64,000 nucleotides of DNA from positions 434,001 to 498,000 of the forward strand of contig NZ_RZUL01000003.1 of the NCBI RefSeq assembly GCF_004005485.1, written 5' to 3'. A program made the position numbers and the translations under genes. Positions 17,226-27,629 of the stretch are shown piece after piece; the stretch's first letter is position 1; every line of letters starts with the position of its first letter. The notes beneath the pieces were generated by a model. It saw only the letters and a program-made list of their open reading frames with translations, ran no database searches and had not been told where the DNA came from. This stretch comes from Sphingobium algorifonticola. Lineage in GTDB: Bacteria; Pseudomonadota; Alphaproteobacteria; Sphingomonadales; Sphingomonadaceae.

Positions 17226-18125
17226 TCAGGCTTCGATCATCCATCGCAAGGTGTCCCGCAGCGGTGGGACATCGAGGGGGCCAATCACACTTTCCAAGCG
17301 TGACTTATCCCCATAAAGGACAGGAACTTCGTTTACTCTGACGAAAGCCTGGTTGATGGCGATCTGCATATCATGCAGCCCGACGTTACAAGCAAGGGCG
17401 ACCAATTCTCGCAAGGTCACAGGATTGCTCGAGCAGATATTGAAAACGCCATTCACGGCATACGAGGCGTTCAAAAGCCGCGCATAAGCGTCAACTACGG
17501 AGCGCACGTCTGAAAAATCACGCGCAACATCCAAGTTGCCCAGTTCTATTATTGGGGAACGATCACGAACATGCTTGATGATTTTTGGAATAAGGAAGGA
17601 TTCCGACTGACCAACACCCGTATAATTGAATGGCCGTACTACAATAATTGGTAATCTTTCACTAAATATTCTCGCAATGTTCTCCACCGCCAATTTCGTT
17701 ACCCCATAATCATTGGCTGGCTCGATCAACGCATCTTCGTTCAGAATGCCAGAATTGCTTTTCCCATATACGTTGGCGCTACTGGCGATCAGGATTTTCT
17801 GAGGAATTTTTGGCTGCCGGGCGCAAACTTCGAGCAACGTCCGCGTACCAATGATGTTGGTTAGGTACATTTCTTGTAGATCATCATGTCCGACGAAGGC
17901 GATAGCCGCGAGGTGAACAATGTAATCTGGCTCGACCCGACTAATGATGCCGCTAAGGGCCTCATAATCGAGCAGGTCACAAACATGGACGACATGAGCC
18001 GGAACATCCTTGGCATGACCATGTTCTCGGACGATGCCATGCACCTCGTGGCCATCCCGCTGAAGTCGTTCGGAAAGGTAATGCCCTGTAAAACCCGAAA
18101 TACCAGTGATCAAAGTTTTCATCAT
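17226..18125 (-). CDS. rmd: GDP-6-deoxy-4-keto-D-mannose reductase (GDP-D-rhamnose synthase)
   Basis: A 299-residue extended short-chain dehydrogenase. It has the nucleotide-binding motif TGISGFTGHYLSERL, the VHLAAIAFVGHDDLQEM segment typical of the Gmd/Rmd group, and the catalytic Ser with the Tyr-Lys pair (IASSANVYG, then NDYGVTKLAVE). Lacking the GHRGMVGSA start of GDP-L-fucose synthase, it fits Rmd, which reduces the Gmd product to GDP-D-rhamnose. The neighbour upstream is gmd. Two ATGs in a row (18125, 18122) are possible starts, with GAAAGA upstream. Base composition is visibly richer in A+T than in the kps genes on the other strand. Confidence 0.8.
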   Translation of the reverse strand: MMKTLITGISGFTGHYLSERLQRDGHEVHGIVREHGHAKDVPAHVVHVCDLLDYEALSGIISRVEPDYIVHLAAIAFVGHDDLQEMYLTNIIGTRTLLEVCARQPKIPQKILIASSANVYGKSNSGILNEDALIEPANDYGVTKLAVENIARIFSERLPIIVVRPFNYTGVGQSESFLIPKIIKHVRDRSPIIELGNLDVARDFSDVRSVVDAYARLLNASYAVNGVFNICSSNPVTLRELVALACNVGLHDMQIAINQAFVRVNEVPVLYGDKSRLESVIGPLDVPPLRDTLRWMIEA

Positions 18126-18290
18126 GATATCTTTCGGGGATGCTGAAACACGCTCGACCACAGTCGAGAAATTGAACGAATACAAATGTCCATTTCAGAT
18201 ATGTCAATTACTCTCAACGTCGATACCAAACATCGGGCTGACCGGTTACGCAAGGGAACGCGTCGGTCATACGCATGGATGCAACCTTAT

Positions 18291-19358
<1,068 letters not shown>

Positions 19359-19432
19359 TCAACTAAAACAGTATGATGTTTGCCAACAACACCGACGACA
19401 CTCGTGGGCGCACGTGGAATTTCCGCAAAGCC

Positions 19433-21943
19433 TTAATCCGTATATTTGCCCGCTGAGATTTTCGGCTTGATGATCTTGCCAAGCAAATTTTTGGCGCTCT
19501 CTTCCCAGTTCAACCATCGCATCATATGTGGTTTTGGATGCTTGTCCTGCCGATACAACTCCAGCCACACAATGACAGACTGTGCAATTACGGCCGGCTC
19601 CAACCGATCTGCAAAATAAAACGCAGCATCGCCGGCGACCTCTCGGAAAACGGGAAGATCGCGCACTACAAGTGAAATGCCCTTTTGCGCTGCCTCGATC
19701 AACGGCAAACCAAAACCTTCTCCCTCTGAAGGGGCAAGGAGAAAAGTCGCCTCCGCGTAGATGCGATCGAGAAACTCATCGCTGATGCCCTCCAGCCAAA
19801 ACAGGCGTTTTCCCAATTCGGGATGTTGACGGAGGCGCTTTGCAAGAGATTCAACATGCCATCCTTCCTTGCCTACGATGACAAGCGCGATGTCTACATC
19901 TTGCTTCCATAAAAGCTCAAAGGCAGACAGAGCCTGCGCACCGCCCTTCCTTGGCTCAACGGTACCAACCAGCAGGCACGTTGGACGTTCGCCCATCGTT
20001 CTAAGCATATCATGTGCACCATCCGGAAGCCCGACGCTCGGCTTAGACCCTTCGATGTCGCTACCAAGATGGAACCAATCAATCTCGAAATACGGATCTG
20101 TCTCAACGCTGTTCTCGACGATCCAGTCATGAAGATCGTCTGCAACGGCCTTTGAAATACACAATGCTCCAGAATAGCTGGCTAGCTGTCGTATCCATTT
20201 CCCGTGAAGCTTATCCACAGTATAAGGAAAATAGTGTGGAAATTTCAAAGGTAGAATGTCATAAACTACAGTGAAAATCGAGACACCTCGCCGATGCCAC
20301 TCATCTAACACTGGTTTCTGATATTCGAGGACACCATGCTGAAGGTCAAGCACCAGCATCACATCGTTAGTCCATGCTTCCACCTTGGTATCTTCATGCC
20401 AAGGTGCATCAATACCGAGAAAACTGTCCGTAAATCGTCGGGCATACCGATAGCCTTGCGTAAATTCATCGGCATAGACAGGTTCAACGACCCAACCCGT
20501 CGGAGGATTCTTCAGAAAGTTCATCAATATGGACCGGACCACACGCTGAATGCCGGTTTTGGCATCCTGCTGTACCAGTTGTGAAATATCGACTAAAAGT
20601 TGTCGGCGATCCCCTTGGCGAAAACTGCGCGCTATATACATCGCCGCAACATCGCGGGGGTAGTCCAGCAGTGCCGTATTACCCGCGATTTTCGATATCG
20701 CTGAAATAGCATATTTGCGACCATGTTTCCGGGGCCGCGGCATACGTGACGTAACATCCTCAAGAAACCGATGCGCCAATGCCGCAGTGCGCTCCCAAGA
20801 AAAGTTTTTGATTTGTACCGCCGCATGATGCTCCAGATCACGCCGAAATTCGTCATCCGTCAAAATATCATTTAATGATCGGGACATTGATACCACGTCG
20901 AATGGATCAAACAACGCCTTCGGATTGCCGACGACTTCTGGCATGCTCGACTTATTTGAAGCCAAAACAGCTTTGCCAAAAAACATTGCTTCCAGGATGG
21001 GCAGCCCAAAGCCTTCATGCCAACTCGGAAAAACAACCGCTTTGCTCTGTACGTAAAGCGCGCCCAATATTGAATCGTCGATCTCACCCGTGAAGATCAT
21101 ATCTTCATCGGGTACACCACATTTTCGGGCATGCGCCCGAAGGCCATGACTTATATTAACGCCGATCCGTCCGCCTAAAACCAACTGGTGTGCTTCACGA
21201 ACCGCATAAGGCAAAGCCGCATAGGCTGACACAAGCCCAGCATGATTTTTGCGTTGATCGCCTGCACTGACGTATAAAAGATAGGGCCGATCAATGCCAA
21301 ATCTTTCCAACAGAGAGACGTCAGTTGCTGGTTCGATCTCCGTGTCGACAGCAGCACTTATATTAGTAATGCGTTCCGAGGGATATCTAAGAAGTTGTAC
21401 CGCCTCGTTTAGGGTCGATTCCGAAATTGCTAGCAAGAAATCTGATTTTTTCAAATATTCAAGTTGATTTTTATAAAAAATTCTATTTTCCACATTGCGT
21501 AAGTAAATAGTATTGTAAATTAGCGGAATAAAGTCATAACAGATGGTCGCTACGAGATAATTCCGTTCCGCAGAAACACTGGCTATTGCATCATCTCCGG
21601 CACCTTCAAACAGGCTAGAAATAATCAATAAATCCGGTTCCAGCGACTCGATCACCGATTCCCAGATATCGCCCGCCAATATTCTGCGTTGGGTATTTTC
21701 CGCTCTAATCGCGGCAATGGGTGCTTCCGCCGTCCATCCTACAATACGTTCCGCGGGAACGAGATCGCCGACATCCTTGCGAAGGCGATTGTACGCATCC
21801 GGCAACATCGCATTGAACACCAAATAGATCTCATGCTCTTTTGCGGCCTTGATGAATTCCCGCATGAAGCATCGTGTATAACGACCGATCCCCCGATCGC
21901 GGCTCTCTCCGAGAGCACCCTGAGGATCAATTACGATACGCAT
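19433..21943 (-). CDS. Two-domain GT4 glycosyltransferase, candidate chain polymerase
   Basis: An 836-residue protein with two complete GT4 units in tandem. The first (about 1-385) carries YLLYVSAGDQRKNHAGLV and VVFPSWHEGFGLPILEAMFFGKAVLAS. The second (about 460-825) carries TCLLVGTVEPRKGGAQALSAFELL and FLLAPSEGEGFGLPLIEAAQKGISLVVRDLPVFREVAGDAAFYF. Both donor-site E-x7-E motifs look intact, so both units may be active. Tandem GT4 proteins of this size polymerise O-antigen or capsule chains in ABC-transporter systems (for example mannan or rhamnan synthesis with alternating linkages). Next to gmd and rmd, a D-rhamnan polymerase is the best guess; this is inference. Confidence 0.85.
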   Translation of the reverse strand: MRIVIDPQGALGESRDRGIGRYTRCFMREFIKAAKEHEIYLVFNAMLPDAYNRLRKDVGDLVPAERIVGWTAEAPIAAIRAENTQRRILAGDIWESVIESLEPDLLIISSLFEGAGDDAIASVSAERNYLVATICYDFIPLIYNTIYLRNVENRIFYKNQLEYLKKSDFLLAISESTLNEAVQLLRYPSERITNISAAVDTEIEPATDVSLLERFGIDRPYLLYVSAGDQRKNHAGLVSAYAALPYAVREAHQLVLGGRIGVNISHGLRAHARKCGVPDEDMIFTGEIDDSILGALYVQSKAVVFPSWHEGFGLPILEAMFFGKAVLASNKSSMPEVVGNPKALFDPFDVVSMSRSLNDILTDDEFRRDLEHHAAVQIKNFSWERTAALAHRFLEDVTSRMPRPRKHGRKYAISAISKIAGNTALLDYPRDVAAMYIARSFRQGDRRQLLVDISQLVQQDAKTGIQRVVRSILMNFLKNPPTGWVVEPVYADEFTQGYRYARRFTDSFLGIDAPWHEDTKVEAWTNDVMLVLDLQHGVLEYQKPVLDEWHRRGVSIFTVVYDILPLKFPHYFPYTVDKLHGKWIRQLASYSGALCISKAVADDLHDWIVENSVETDPYFEIDWFHLGSDIEGSKPSVGLPDGAHDMLRTMGERPTCLLVGTVEPRKGGAQALSAFELLWKQDVDIALVIVGKEGWHVESLAKRLRQHPELGKRLFWLEGISDEFLDRIYAEATFLLAPSEGEGFGLPLIEAAQKGISLVVRDLPVFREVAGDAAFYFADRLEPAVIAQSVIVWLELYRQDKHPKPHMMRWLNWEESAKNLLGKIIKPKISAGKYTD

Positions 21944-21980
21944 CGGTCTGCCCCACTATTTACCGCCGGCCCAAACTGAC

Positions 21981-22559
21981 TCACGTTCGCATCGCTTTCG
22001 TGATCGCCTCAGCCCAATCGCCCGTACCTGCTGTGTCTGCATTGGCCAATCTGCGCTCGGAAATATTCCCGTCGTTATTGAACAGCGCGAATGCCCTTTG
22101 AAGATGGCCAAGTTGCGACTGCAACTCTCCAATGCGTGCCTCGAGATGGGCAGACCTGTAAAGAGCTCCATCCCTCGTCGCACCTATCTCGTTCTGCAAA
22201 GACCGCAATCTCCGCTCCCGCTTGGAATTGCCTTCGTGCCTGGTCACCAAACGGACCAGCCAACCTATCACGGCAAGATTGGCATAGCGATGCCACTTAA
22301 GCGTACGATCCAGACCGGCGATGCCAGGATCATGGCACCGCCCCTCGCTCGACGTTCGAAGCTCACGGATGAGGCTAAGTTTCGCTATCCCCCTTCGCAA
22401 CCGGCGGACGTAATGCAGTTCGCCATCGCGGTCAGGCTGACGGCCCAATATCGTAACATAGGCGCAGCGGACAAAATCTAGATCGTTGAAGGAACACAAC
22501 TGATCGAGCGAATCTGCCCTAAGATATGGATTTCTATTATGAAAACTAGAATATTCCAT
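21981..22559 (-). CDS. DUF4214-domain protein with C-terminal coiled coil
   Basis: A 192-residue protein. The segment DFVRCAYVTILGRQPDRDGELHYVRRL (about residues 28-54) is the DUF4214 signature, a small helical domain often found in bacterial surface-glycan glycosyltransferases and extracellular proteins. The C-terminal half (about 115-165) is a charged, heptad-like helix (KRERRLRSLQNEIGATRD, HLEARIGELQSQLGHLQRAF) that probably forms a coiled coil. No signal peptide is seen. It lies 37 bases upstream of the two-domain polymerase gene and is likely co-transcribed with it. A scaffold or chain-length role beside the polymerase is speculation from position and shape. Confidence 0.7.
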   Translation of the reverse strand: MEYSSFHNRNPYLRADSLDQLCSFNDLDFVRCAYVTILGRQPDRDGELHYVRRLRRGIAKLSLIRELRTSSEGRCHDPGIAGLDRTLKWHRYANLAVIGWLVRLVTRHEGNSKRERRLRSLQNEIGATRDGALYRSAHLEARIGELQSQLGHLQRAFALFNNDGNISERRLANADTAGTGDWAEAITKAMRT

Positions 22560-22667
22560 AAAACCTCGAAATCGGAGTTACAGGCGAATTGTCGGTCGCA
22601 ATCACTCTATTGGCTTCCTACCGAAAAACATTCGTCAAACAACCGAACCAGACCTTGCACTCCTAGC

Positions 22668-23630
22668 CTAAGCCTCCAGCGCCTCGCGGAAATATGCAAT
22701 CGTTTCGTCGAGTCCATCATCAAGCGTCACTTTAGGCGACCAATTCAACTTGCTTTTCGCCAGGCCAATGTCAGGCTGACGCTGTTTGGGATCATCCTGG
22801 GGCAGCGGCTGGAATTCAAGTTTGGATGTCCCGCCTATTTTTGTGATGATCTTATCGGCGAGTTCCAACATCGTGAATTCACCGGGGTTTCCGATATTGA
22901 TCGGGTCACCAAATTCAGGCTCAGTATTCATAACCTGATGCATGACTTCAATAAGATCGCTGACATAGCAGAACGAACGGCTCTGACTACCATCACCATA
23001 TATTGTGATATTCTGTCCTCGCAGCGCCTGAACGATGAAATTGCTTATTACTCGCCCGTCATTTATGTTCATTCTCGGGCCGTAGGTATTGAAAATCCGA
23101 ACTAATTTTGTGTTGACGCCAAAGTGACGTCGATAATCCATGAATAGGGTCTCTGCAGCGCGCTTGCCCTCATCATAGCAGCTGCGAATACCTACGGGAT
23201 TGACATTGCCCCAGTAGCTTTCGGGCTGGGGATGGAGCACCGGGTCGCCGTAAACTTCTGACGTCGAGGCTTGCAGTATCCGCGCGTTTGTTTCCCGGGC
23301 TAGCTCGAGCACATTGAGCGCACCCAATACGCTCGTTTTCAATGTATACACCGGATTATGTTGATATTGGGGGGGCGATGCCGGGCACGCAAGATTGTAT
23401 ATCTCATCCCCCTGCACGTTAAGGGGCTGCGTTACATCATGCCGAATAAACTCGAACGAAACGCGATTATGACTGTATATATGTCGGATATTGTTTTTGC
23501 TGCCTGTCAGCAAGTTATCCACGCAAACGATGTCGTGGCCACGTGAAATCAAATAATCAATTAAATGAGAACCAAGAAATCCTGCTCCGCCGGTTACTAT
23601 GGTTCGCGTATAATTAAAGTATCTGTTCAC
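22668..23630 (-). CDS. uxs: UDP-glucuronate decarboxylase (UDP-xylose synthase)
   Basis: A 320-residue extended SDR that oxidises and decarboxylates UDP-glucuronate to UDP-xylose. Motifs are close to the eukaryotic and bacterial UXS family: [105 protein letters not shown] (catalytic Tyr-Lys), [10 protein letters not shown] and [18 protein letters not shown]. The start is a GTG at 23630 with AGGA upstream. Directly upstream is a GT90 gene, so the product is probably used at once as a xylosyl donor. Confidence 0.93.
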   Translation of the reverse strand: MNRYFNYTRTIVTGGAGFLGSHLIDYLISRGHDIVCVDNLLTGSKNNIRHIYSHNRVSFEFIRHDVTQPLNVQGDEIYNLACPASPPQYQHNPVYTLKTSVLGALNVLELARETNARILQASTSEVYGDPVLHPQPESYWGNVNPVGIRSCYDEGKRAAETLFMDYRRHFGVNTKLVRIFNTYGPRMNINDGRVISNFIVQALRGQNITIYGDGSQSRSFCYVSDLIEVMHQVMNTEPEFGDPINIGNPGEFTMLELADKIITKIGGTSKLEFQPLPQDDPKQRQPDIGLAKSKLNWSPKVTLDDGLDETIAYFREALEA

Positions 23631-23681
23631 GCCACAAATATCCTAAACAAATTTCATCAAAAAATATAATATAAGGTATTG

Positions 23682-25019
23682 TTATTTTAATCTCTTATTC
23701 ACTTGAACAAGTTTTTCGACAGCATTGGATCCAGCGATCATTGCATTATGAAAATCTATTGAATTAGCCAATTGGCGTCCGGCATTCCCGATGCGATGAG
23801 CTTGGGTTGGATTATCACGAAGCCAATTTATTTTTTCGATCAGATCCGACAGATCTGGCTCAACAGGAACATAATTCTCCCAAGGAACCAACAAATCATA
23901 ATACCATTGCTTGAATCCAAGTTCAGACTTAACTTTCAATACTGGCGACCCTGTAAGCAACTTCAGAAAAAGTCCGCTCCAAGTATTGGTATTTCCGTCG
24001 ATATCAACTTGATATTTATAATCCAATATTTTTGATTGAGGCTCGCCGTCGCCTATCAGGCACTCGGACTCATAATAGGCGCGCTTTGCATCGCGGTCTG
24101 GCCGAGGCTCAACATCGGTAATCTTCGCATCCAGGATATCGGGATGTCGCAACGCTAGCTTTGCAACTGCAACACGCGGTGCATCATCGATATTGCGATA
24201 TCGAAATACGCCCGTGTCCGTTCCACGCCAATAAGCTCGATCGAGACGCTGGTGCCAGGGGGCGGCTTGCGCATAAGTTGTACGGGCTTCCGCGTAACCT
24301 TGGCTGGCTACAAACATGATGTCGGGCACCAAGAATTGCTCAAGCTGTGACGAAAATCCGAGCACTCTGCCCAGCACAGCTTCATCTCCGAGAGACACGT
24401 CAAAGGCGCCGTCGAGATCGCAACGCTCCAAATAAGGTATGATGAAGGGAAACGTGGCGAGCAATCTCGGCGCATAGACACTTGGAAGGCCAGTCATCAA
24501 ACGACATGTCGCGCCCGAGCCATTGATTGTGAACTCGGCAAGTTCGTTCAACACATGCTCGGTCGATGGCGGGCGAACGAACTCGACACGGACCTTCAGC
24601 ATCCGTTCCACCTGGCCGTTGCGAAAAGACGCCATGGCACGGATAATGCCGCCTTCGTGCGCCATTTTACCCCAAAGCCCGTCGGGACCTTCCACCGGCA
24701 GGGCGCTTTCAAACGCATCCAGAAAGCCCACGGCGGCCGCGCAATCCAAACAAGACTCGGCATAGTCGGCAAGGGCACTGTGAAGGCTCCGTCCCACATG
24801 GACCGCAGTGTCGTTCAACAGAAAAAGCGGACGAAGATTCTCGATATCTTCGTGGGACAGTGTTTTTGACAAACGGTAATGCGCTACTTGAGCATCACGG
24901 TTCAGGGGATGCGCAAAAACTGCCTTGCGCAGACTATCCCCGTCGCCATCCGCATGTGCAAGAGCATCGGGATGATCGTCACCAAATAGCAGTCTAGCAA
25001 GGTCAGTTCTATGTTCCAA
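23682..25019 (-). CDS. Glycosyltransferase family 90 (CAP10/LpsA type), likely xylosyltransferase
   Basis: A 445-residue protein whose C-terminal half matches the GT90/CAP10 family: RAYWRGTDTGVFRY (about 253-266), YKYQVDIDGNTNTWSGLFLKLLTGSPVLKV (about 318-347) and YYDLLVPWENYVPVEPDLSDL. Known GT90 members include cryptococcal xylosyltransferases and the bacterial LpsA glucosyltransferase. The adjacent uxs gene supplies UDP-xylose, so a xylosyltransferase is the preferred reading. The frame opens with a TTG immediately after an in-frame stop and has no good SD, so the true start could be further in. The N-terminal 200 residues are unassigned. Confidence 0.8.
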   Translation of the reverse strand: MEHRTDLARLLFGDDHPDALAHADGDGDSLRKAVFAHPLNRDAQVAHYRLSKTLSHEDIENLRPLFLLNDTAVHVGRSLHSALADYAESCLDCAAAVGFLDAFESALPVEGPDGLWGKMAHEGGIIRAMASFRNGQVERMLKVRVEFVRPPSTEHVLNELAEFTINGSGATCRLMTGLPSVYAPRLLATFPFIIPYLERCDLDGAFDVSLGDEAVLGRVLGFSSQLEQFLVPDIMFVASQGYAEARTTYAQAAPWHQRLDRAYWRGTDTGVFRYRNIDDAPRVAVAKLALRHPDILDAKITDVEPRPDRDAKRAYYESECLIGDGEPQSKILDYKYQVDIDGNTNTWSGLFLKLLTGSPVLKVKSELGFKQWYYDLLVPWENYVPVEPDLSDLIEKINWLRDNPTQAHRIGNAGRQLANSIDFHNAMIAGSNAVEKLVQVNKRLK

Positions 25020-25057
25020 TTAACGATCCAATACCGCCGTCGAGAAGTAGATTAACT

Positions 25058-25702
25058 TCAATTATAGTAAAAATGGAAGGCTTCATCCATATCATCAAAA
25101 TTATAAAGAATACCATCGTGCAAGACCGATAGTCTTTCACACCTATCACGCATAAAACCTGGATCATGCGAAACAAAAATCATGGCATGATTGGCTCTCT
25201 TTTCAAATAACTCCACATGACAGCGTTCATGAAACCGATGGTCACCTACAGCCATGACTTCATCAATCAGAAAGCAGTCGAAGTCGATAACCATTGACAA
25301 TGCGAACGCTAGGCGAGAGCGCATGCCTGATGAATAGGTGCCTAGCGGTTCCCGAAGAAATGCACCAAGTTCAGTAAAGTCCTGCACAAAATCGACGTGC
25401 TTTCGCCAGTCTTCTCGATATATCCTGCATATAAACCGGAGATTATCGAGACCAGTCAGCGAACCCTGAAAGCCCCCTGAAAACGCGAGAGGCCACGAAA
25501 CCGACATTCTGCGGATTATCTTGCCGGCATCAGGCTGCTCCGCACCACTGATGAGGCGTATCAGTGTGGATTTCCCCGCACCGTTTTTACCGATTATTCC
25601 TACCTTCTCACCCCGGGCGATCGAAAAATTGACATCCTTCAGAACTGTGACTTGTCCATGAAGCGTCTTGTAGCGCCGCTGAATATGTTCGAGCGTGATC
25701 AT
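25058..25702 (-). CDS. kpsT: Capsule ABC transporter ATP-binding protein KpsT
   Basis: A 214-residue ATPase of the capsule/polysaccharide ABC exporter family. Walker A is GKNGAGKST (about 38-46), the signature motif is degenerate as usual in KpsT (TYSSGMRSRLAFALSM), Walker B is DFDCFLIDEVMAVGDHRF and the switch His is in IFVSHDPGF. Length matches KpsT/CtrD/BexA (about 215-220). The start ATG overlaps the kpsM stop (ATGA). It powers export of the lipid-linked polymer through KpsM to the KpsE / OPX trans-envelope complex. Confidence 0.95.
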   Translation of the reverse strand: MITLEHIQRRYKTLHGQVTVLKDVNFSIARGEKVGIIGKNGAGKSTLIRLISGAEQPDAGKIIRRMSVSWPLAFSGGFQGSLTGLDNLRFICRIYREDWRKHVDFVQDFTELGAFLREPLGTYSSGMRSRLAFALSMVIDFDCFLIDEVMAVGDHRFHERCHVELFEKRANHAMIFVSHDPGFMRDRCERLSVLHDGILYNFDDMDEAFHFYYN

Positions 25703-26514
25703 CCGGGAACCACCCGCTTTGAAACGATACGCAACAGCAGCAGGCCCACGAATGTCATGCCCAAAGTGACATTCACCATGTAACCGATGTCGTAGATACT
25801 GTGGACCTTCGATCCGAAATATCCTTCGCGCAACAGCTCAATGCCGTGAACCATTGGCAAAATCAGAACAAATTCCTGCGCTCTGGGCGGCAGCACCTCC
25901 ACGAGGAACGCCGATCCTGAAAGGGGGAAGATAATATAGGACATTGGATGCCATAGCTTTTCCACCGTTTCCGAAAAGAATGCCATCGTGCCGATGCACA
26001 GTGCCAAGGCGCCCCCGAACCACGTCAAGAGCAGCCAGGCCAATATGACCTTCAGAACATCTTCCGGAACAGCGATCAGATCGAGCGAGAGGTAAACAAT
26101 GCTCAGAACTGTAAAGGACATCGTTGCCCCAGCGCCTTCCAGCAATATGCGGGCAGCATAGACATCGATCAGCTTGACCTGCCGGTGATAAAGCAGCGAC
26201 TGGTTTGGTTCGATCGCCGAAACACATCGCGCAGGCATGTTTCGCCACAACAAAACGCTAGAATAGCCCGTCAACGCAAATGCCACGATCGGCAGATTCG
26301 AACCATGATTCGCGTTAGCGAAATACCACAGTGCCGTGACACCCAAGGTGAACATCATCGGTTCGACGAAAAGCCACAAGAACCCTATGTTATGCCGACC
26401 GAAACGCGTGACGATCTCACGCATGAATAGCGCGCCCAGAACACGACCTTGGACGTCAAGGCCTGAAAAAAGGCCCCTGTTTTGCGAGATCGCTTCATCT
26501 TTCATATTAGCCAT
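25699..26514 (-). CDS. kpsM: Capsule ABC transporter permease KpsM
   Basis: A 271-residue inner-membrane permease with six hydrophobic helices, of the ABC-2 family (KpsM/CtrC/BexB). The N-terminal MREIVTRFGRHNIGFLWLFVEPMMFTLGVTALW and the central LWRNMPARCVSAIEPNQSLLYHRQVKLIDVYAARILLE are family signatures. The ATG at 26514 is within the last codons of kpsE; another at 26505 is possible. It is translationally coupled to kpsT. The pair moves complete capsule chains across the inner membrane. Confidence 0.94.
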   Translation of the reverse strand: MANMKDEAISQNRGLFSGLDVQGRVLGALFMREIVTRFGRHNIGFLWLFVEPMMFTLGVTALWYFANANHGSNLPIVAFALTGYSSVLLWRNMPARCVSAIEPNQSLLYHRQVKLIDVYAARILLEGAGATMSFTVLSIVYLSLDLIAVPEDVLKVILAWLLLTWFGGALALCIGTMAFFSETVEKLWHPMSYIIFPLSGSAFLVEVLPPRAQEFVLILPMVHGIELLREGYFGSKVHSIYDIGYMVNVTLGMTFVGLLLLRIVSKRVVPG

Positions 26515-27616
26515 TGTGCTCACGCACACCAACGAGCAGCATCGAGAGGATACCCCAGGTCACTAACCCCAATGCAAAGGTGGCGAGAATGCCACGCATC
26601 CTTCTGGGCTCACGTGGCATATCGGGTTTGTTTGGTTGGACTATCCGTTCGACGTAGGCCTGCTTCCGCCGCGCATCGTTTTTCGCGCTTTCGAATGATG
26701 CCATCGCCCCGGCAAGTTGTTTGTCAGCGAATTGGCTTTCAAGCTGCAACCTCTGATATTGCGCCACAGCACTCGATAACGACTTCTGATCGCCTGCCGC
26801 CTTACCCAACTGCCTGTCAATTTCCTGCGACAGTTCTCGAACGCGCACATCCAATACGCTTATCTGCGGGTTTTCGGGCGTAAACGCACGGAGTTGCAAC
26901 AATTGCATTTTCGTAGATATCATTTCGTCCTGCAGCTTGGAAACCATCTGCAACTGCACCGTGGCTTGCTGTTCAGGATCGATTATCCCTTCCGAGTTGC
27001 GATATCTTGACAAAGCCAGTGCTGCCGAAGCGGCCTTTTTCTCGGCGTCCTCAACCTCCGCCTCGGCAAAACGGATCAAATCCGCCCGAGCGCGCTCGCT
27101 AAGACGGTTAACCAGCCCCTCCGATAGCTCCAGCAAGCGGAGATTAATCCTAAACGCATCCTCAGCCGAGTAGGCCCGCACAGTCATCTTGGTAATTGTC
27201 GAGGCGGACTCGTGCTCGATTTCGACCTTTTTGCGAAAATACTTGTACAGATTTTCAAATGATCGCGTCTGACCTAGCGATCCATAGCGATCGAAAATGG
27301 AAATATCCGCCCTGGTATATGCCTGTTCTATGGCGCCACGCCGATTCAGTTCGGCAAGCGCATCGCGCGATGAGACATAACTTTGCGCTGCAAATATCTC
27401 ATCGCCGGCATTTCCGAAGCCCGATGACTTGAGCAATATTCCCAGTCCGGTGGGCGCCTGCTTGTCCGGACTTCTAACGACGAATTGCGATTCCGACAGA
27501 TAGACGTCTGAGGCAAAGATGCCGAAATACAACAATGCACAAGCCGTCGGAAGAGAAACACAGAGGTGAAAAATTGCACCTAAGTGTTTGATTTTATTTA
27601 TAATAGAGGAAAGCAT
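26507..27616 (-). CDS. kpsE: Capsule export inner-membrane protein KpsE (polysaccharide co-polymerase-like)
   Basis: A 369-residue protein anchored by an N-terminal (LPTACALLYFGIFASDVYLSESQFVVRS) and a C-terminal membrane helix (ILATFALGLVTWGILSMLLVG), with a large helical periplasmic domain between them. The periplasmic part has long coiled-coil segments (about 165-330, such as RADLIRFAEAEVEDAEKKAASAALALSRYRN split by PEQQ). Layout and the final Pro-rich PNKPDMPREPRRMRG match KpsE/CtrB/BexC. It links the KpsMT exporter to the OPX channel. It starts the minus-strand export operon; its SD is weak, and an interrupted reading frame ends 13 bases upstream. Confidence 0.92.
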   Translation of the reverse strand: MLSSIINKIKHLGAIFHLCVSLPTACALLYFGIFASDVYLSESQFVVRSPDKQAPTGLGILLKSSGFGNAGDEIFAAQSYVSSRDALAELNRRGAIEQAYTRADISIFDRYGSLGQTRSFENLYKYFRKKVEIEHESASTITKMTVRAYSAEDAFRINLRLLELSEGLVNRLSERARADLIRFAEAEVEDAEKKAASAALALSRYRNSEGIIDPEQQATVQLQMVSKLQDEMISTKMQLLQLRAFTPENPQISVLDVRVRELSQEIDRQLGKAAGDQKSLSSAVAQYQRLQLESQFADKQLAGAMASFESAKNDARRKQAYVERIVQPNKPDMPREPRRMRGILATFALGLVTWGILSMLLVGVREHNG

Positions 27617-27629
27617 TTATGAACCGAGC

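Noticed and set aside
17226-18125. GDP-L-fucose synthase as the identity of the gene after gmd
   Set aside because: The start lacks the GHRGMVGSA motif of that family, and the VHLAAIAFVGHDD and YGVTK context fits Rmd-type reductases.
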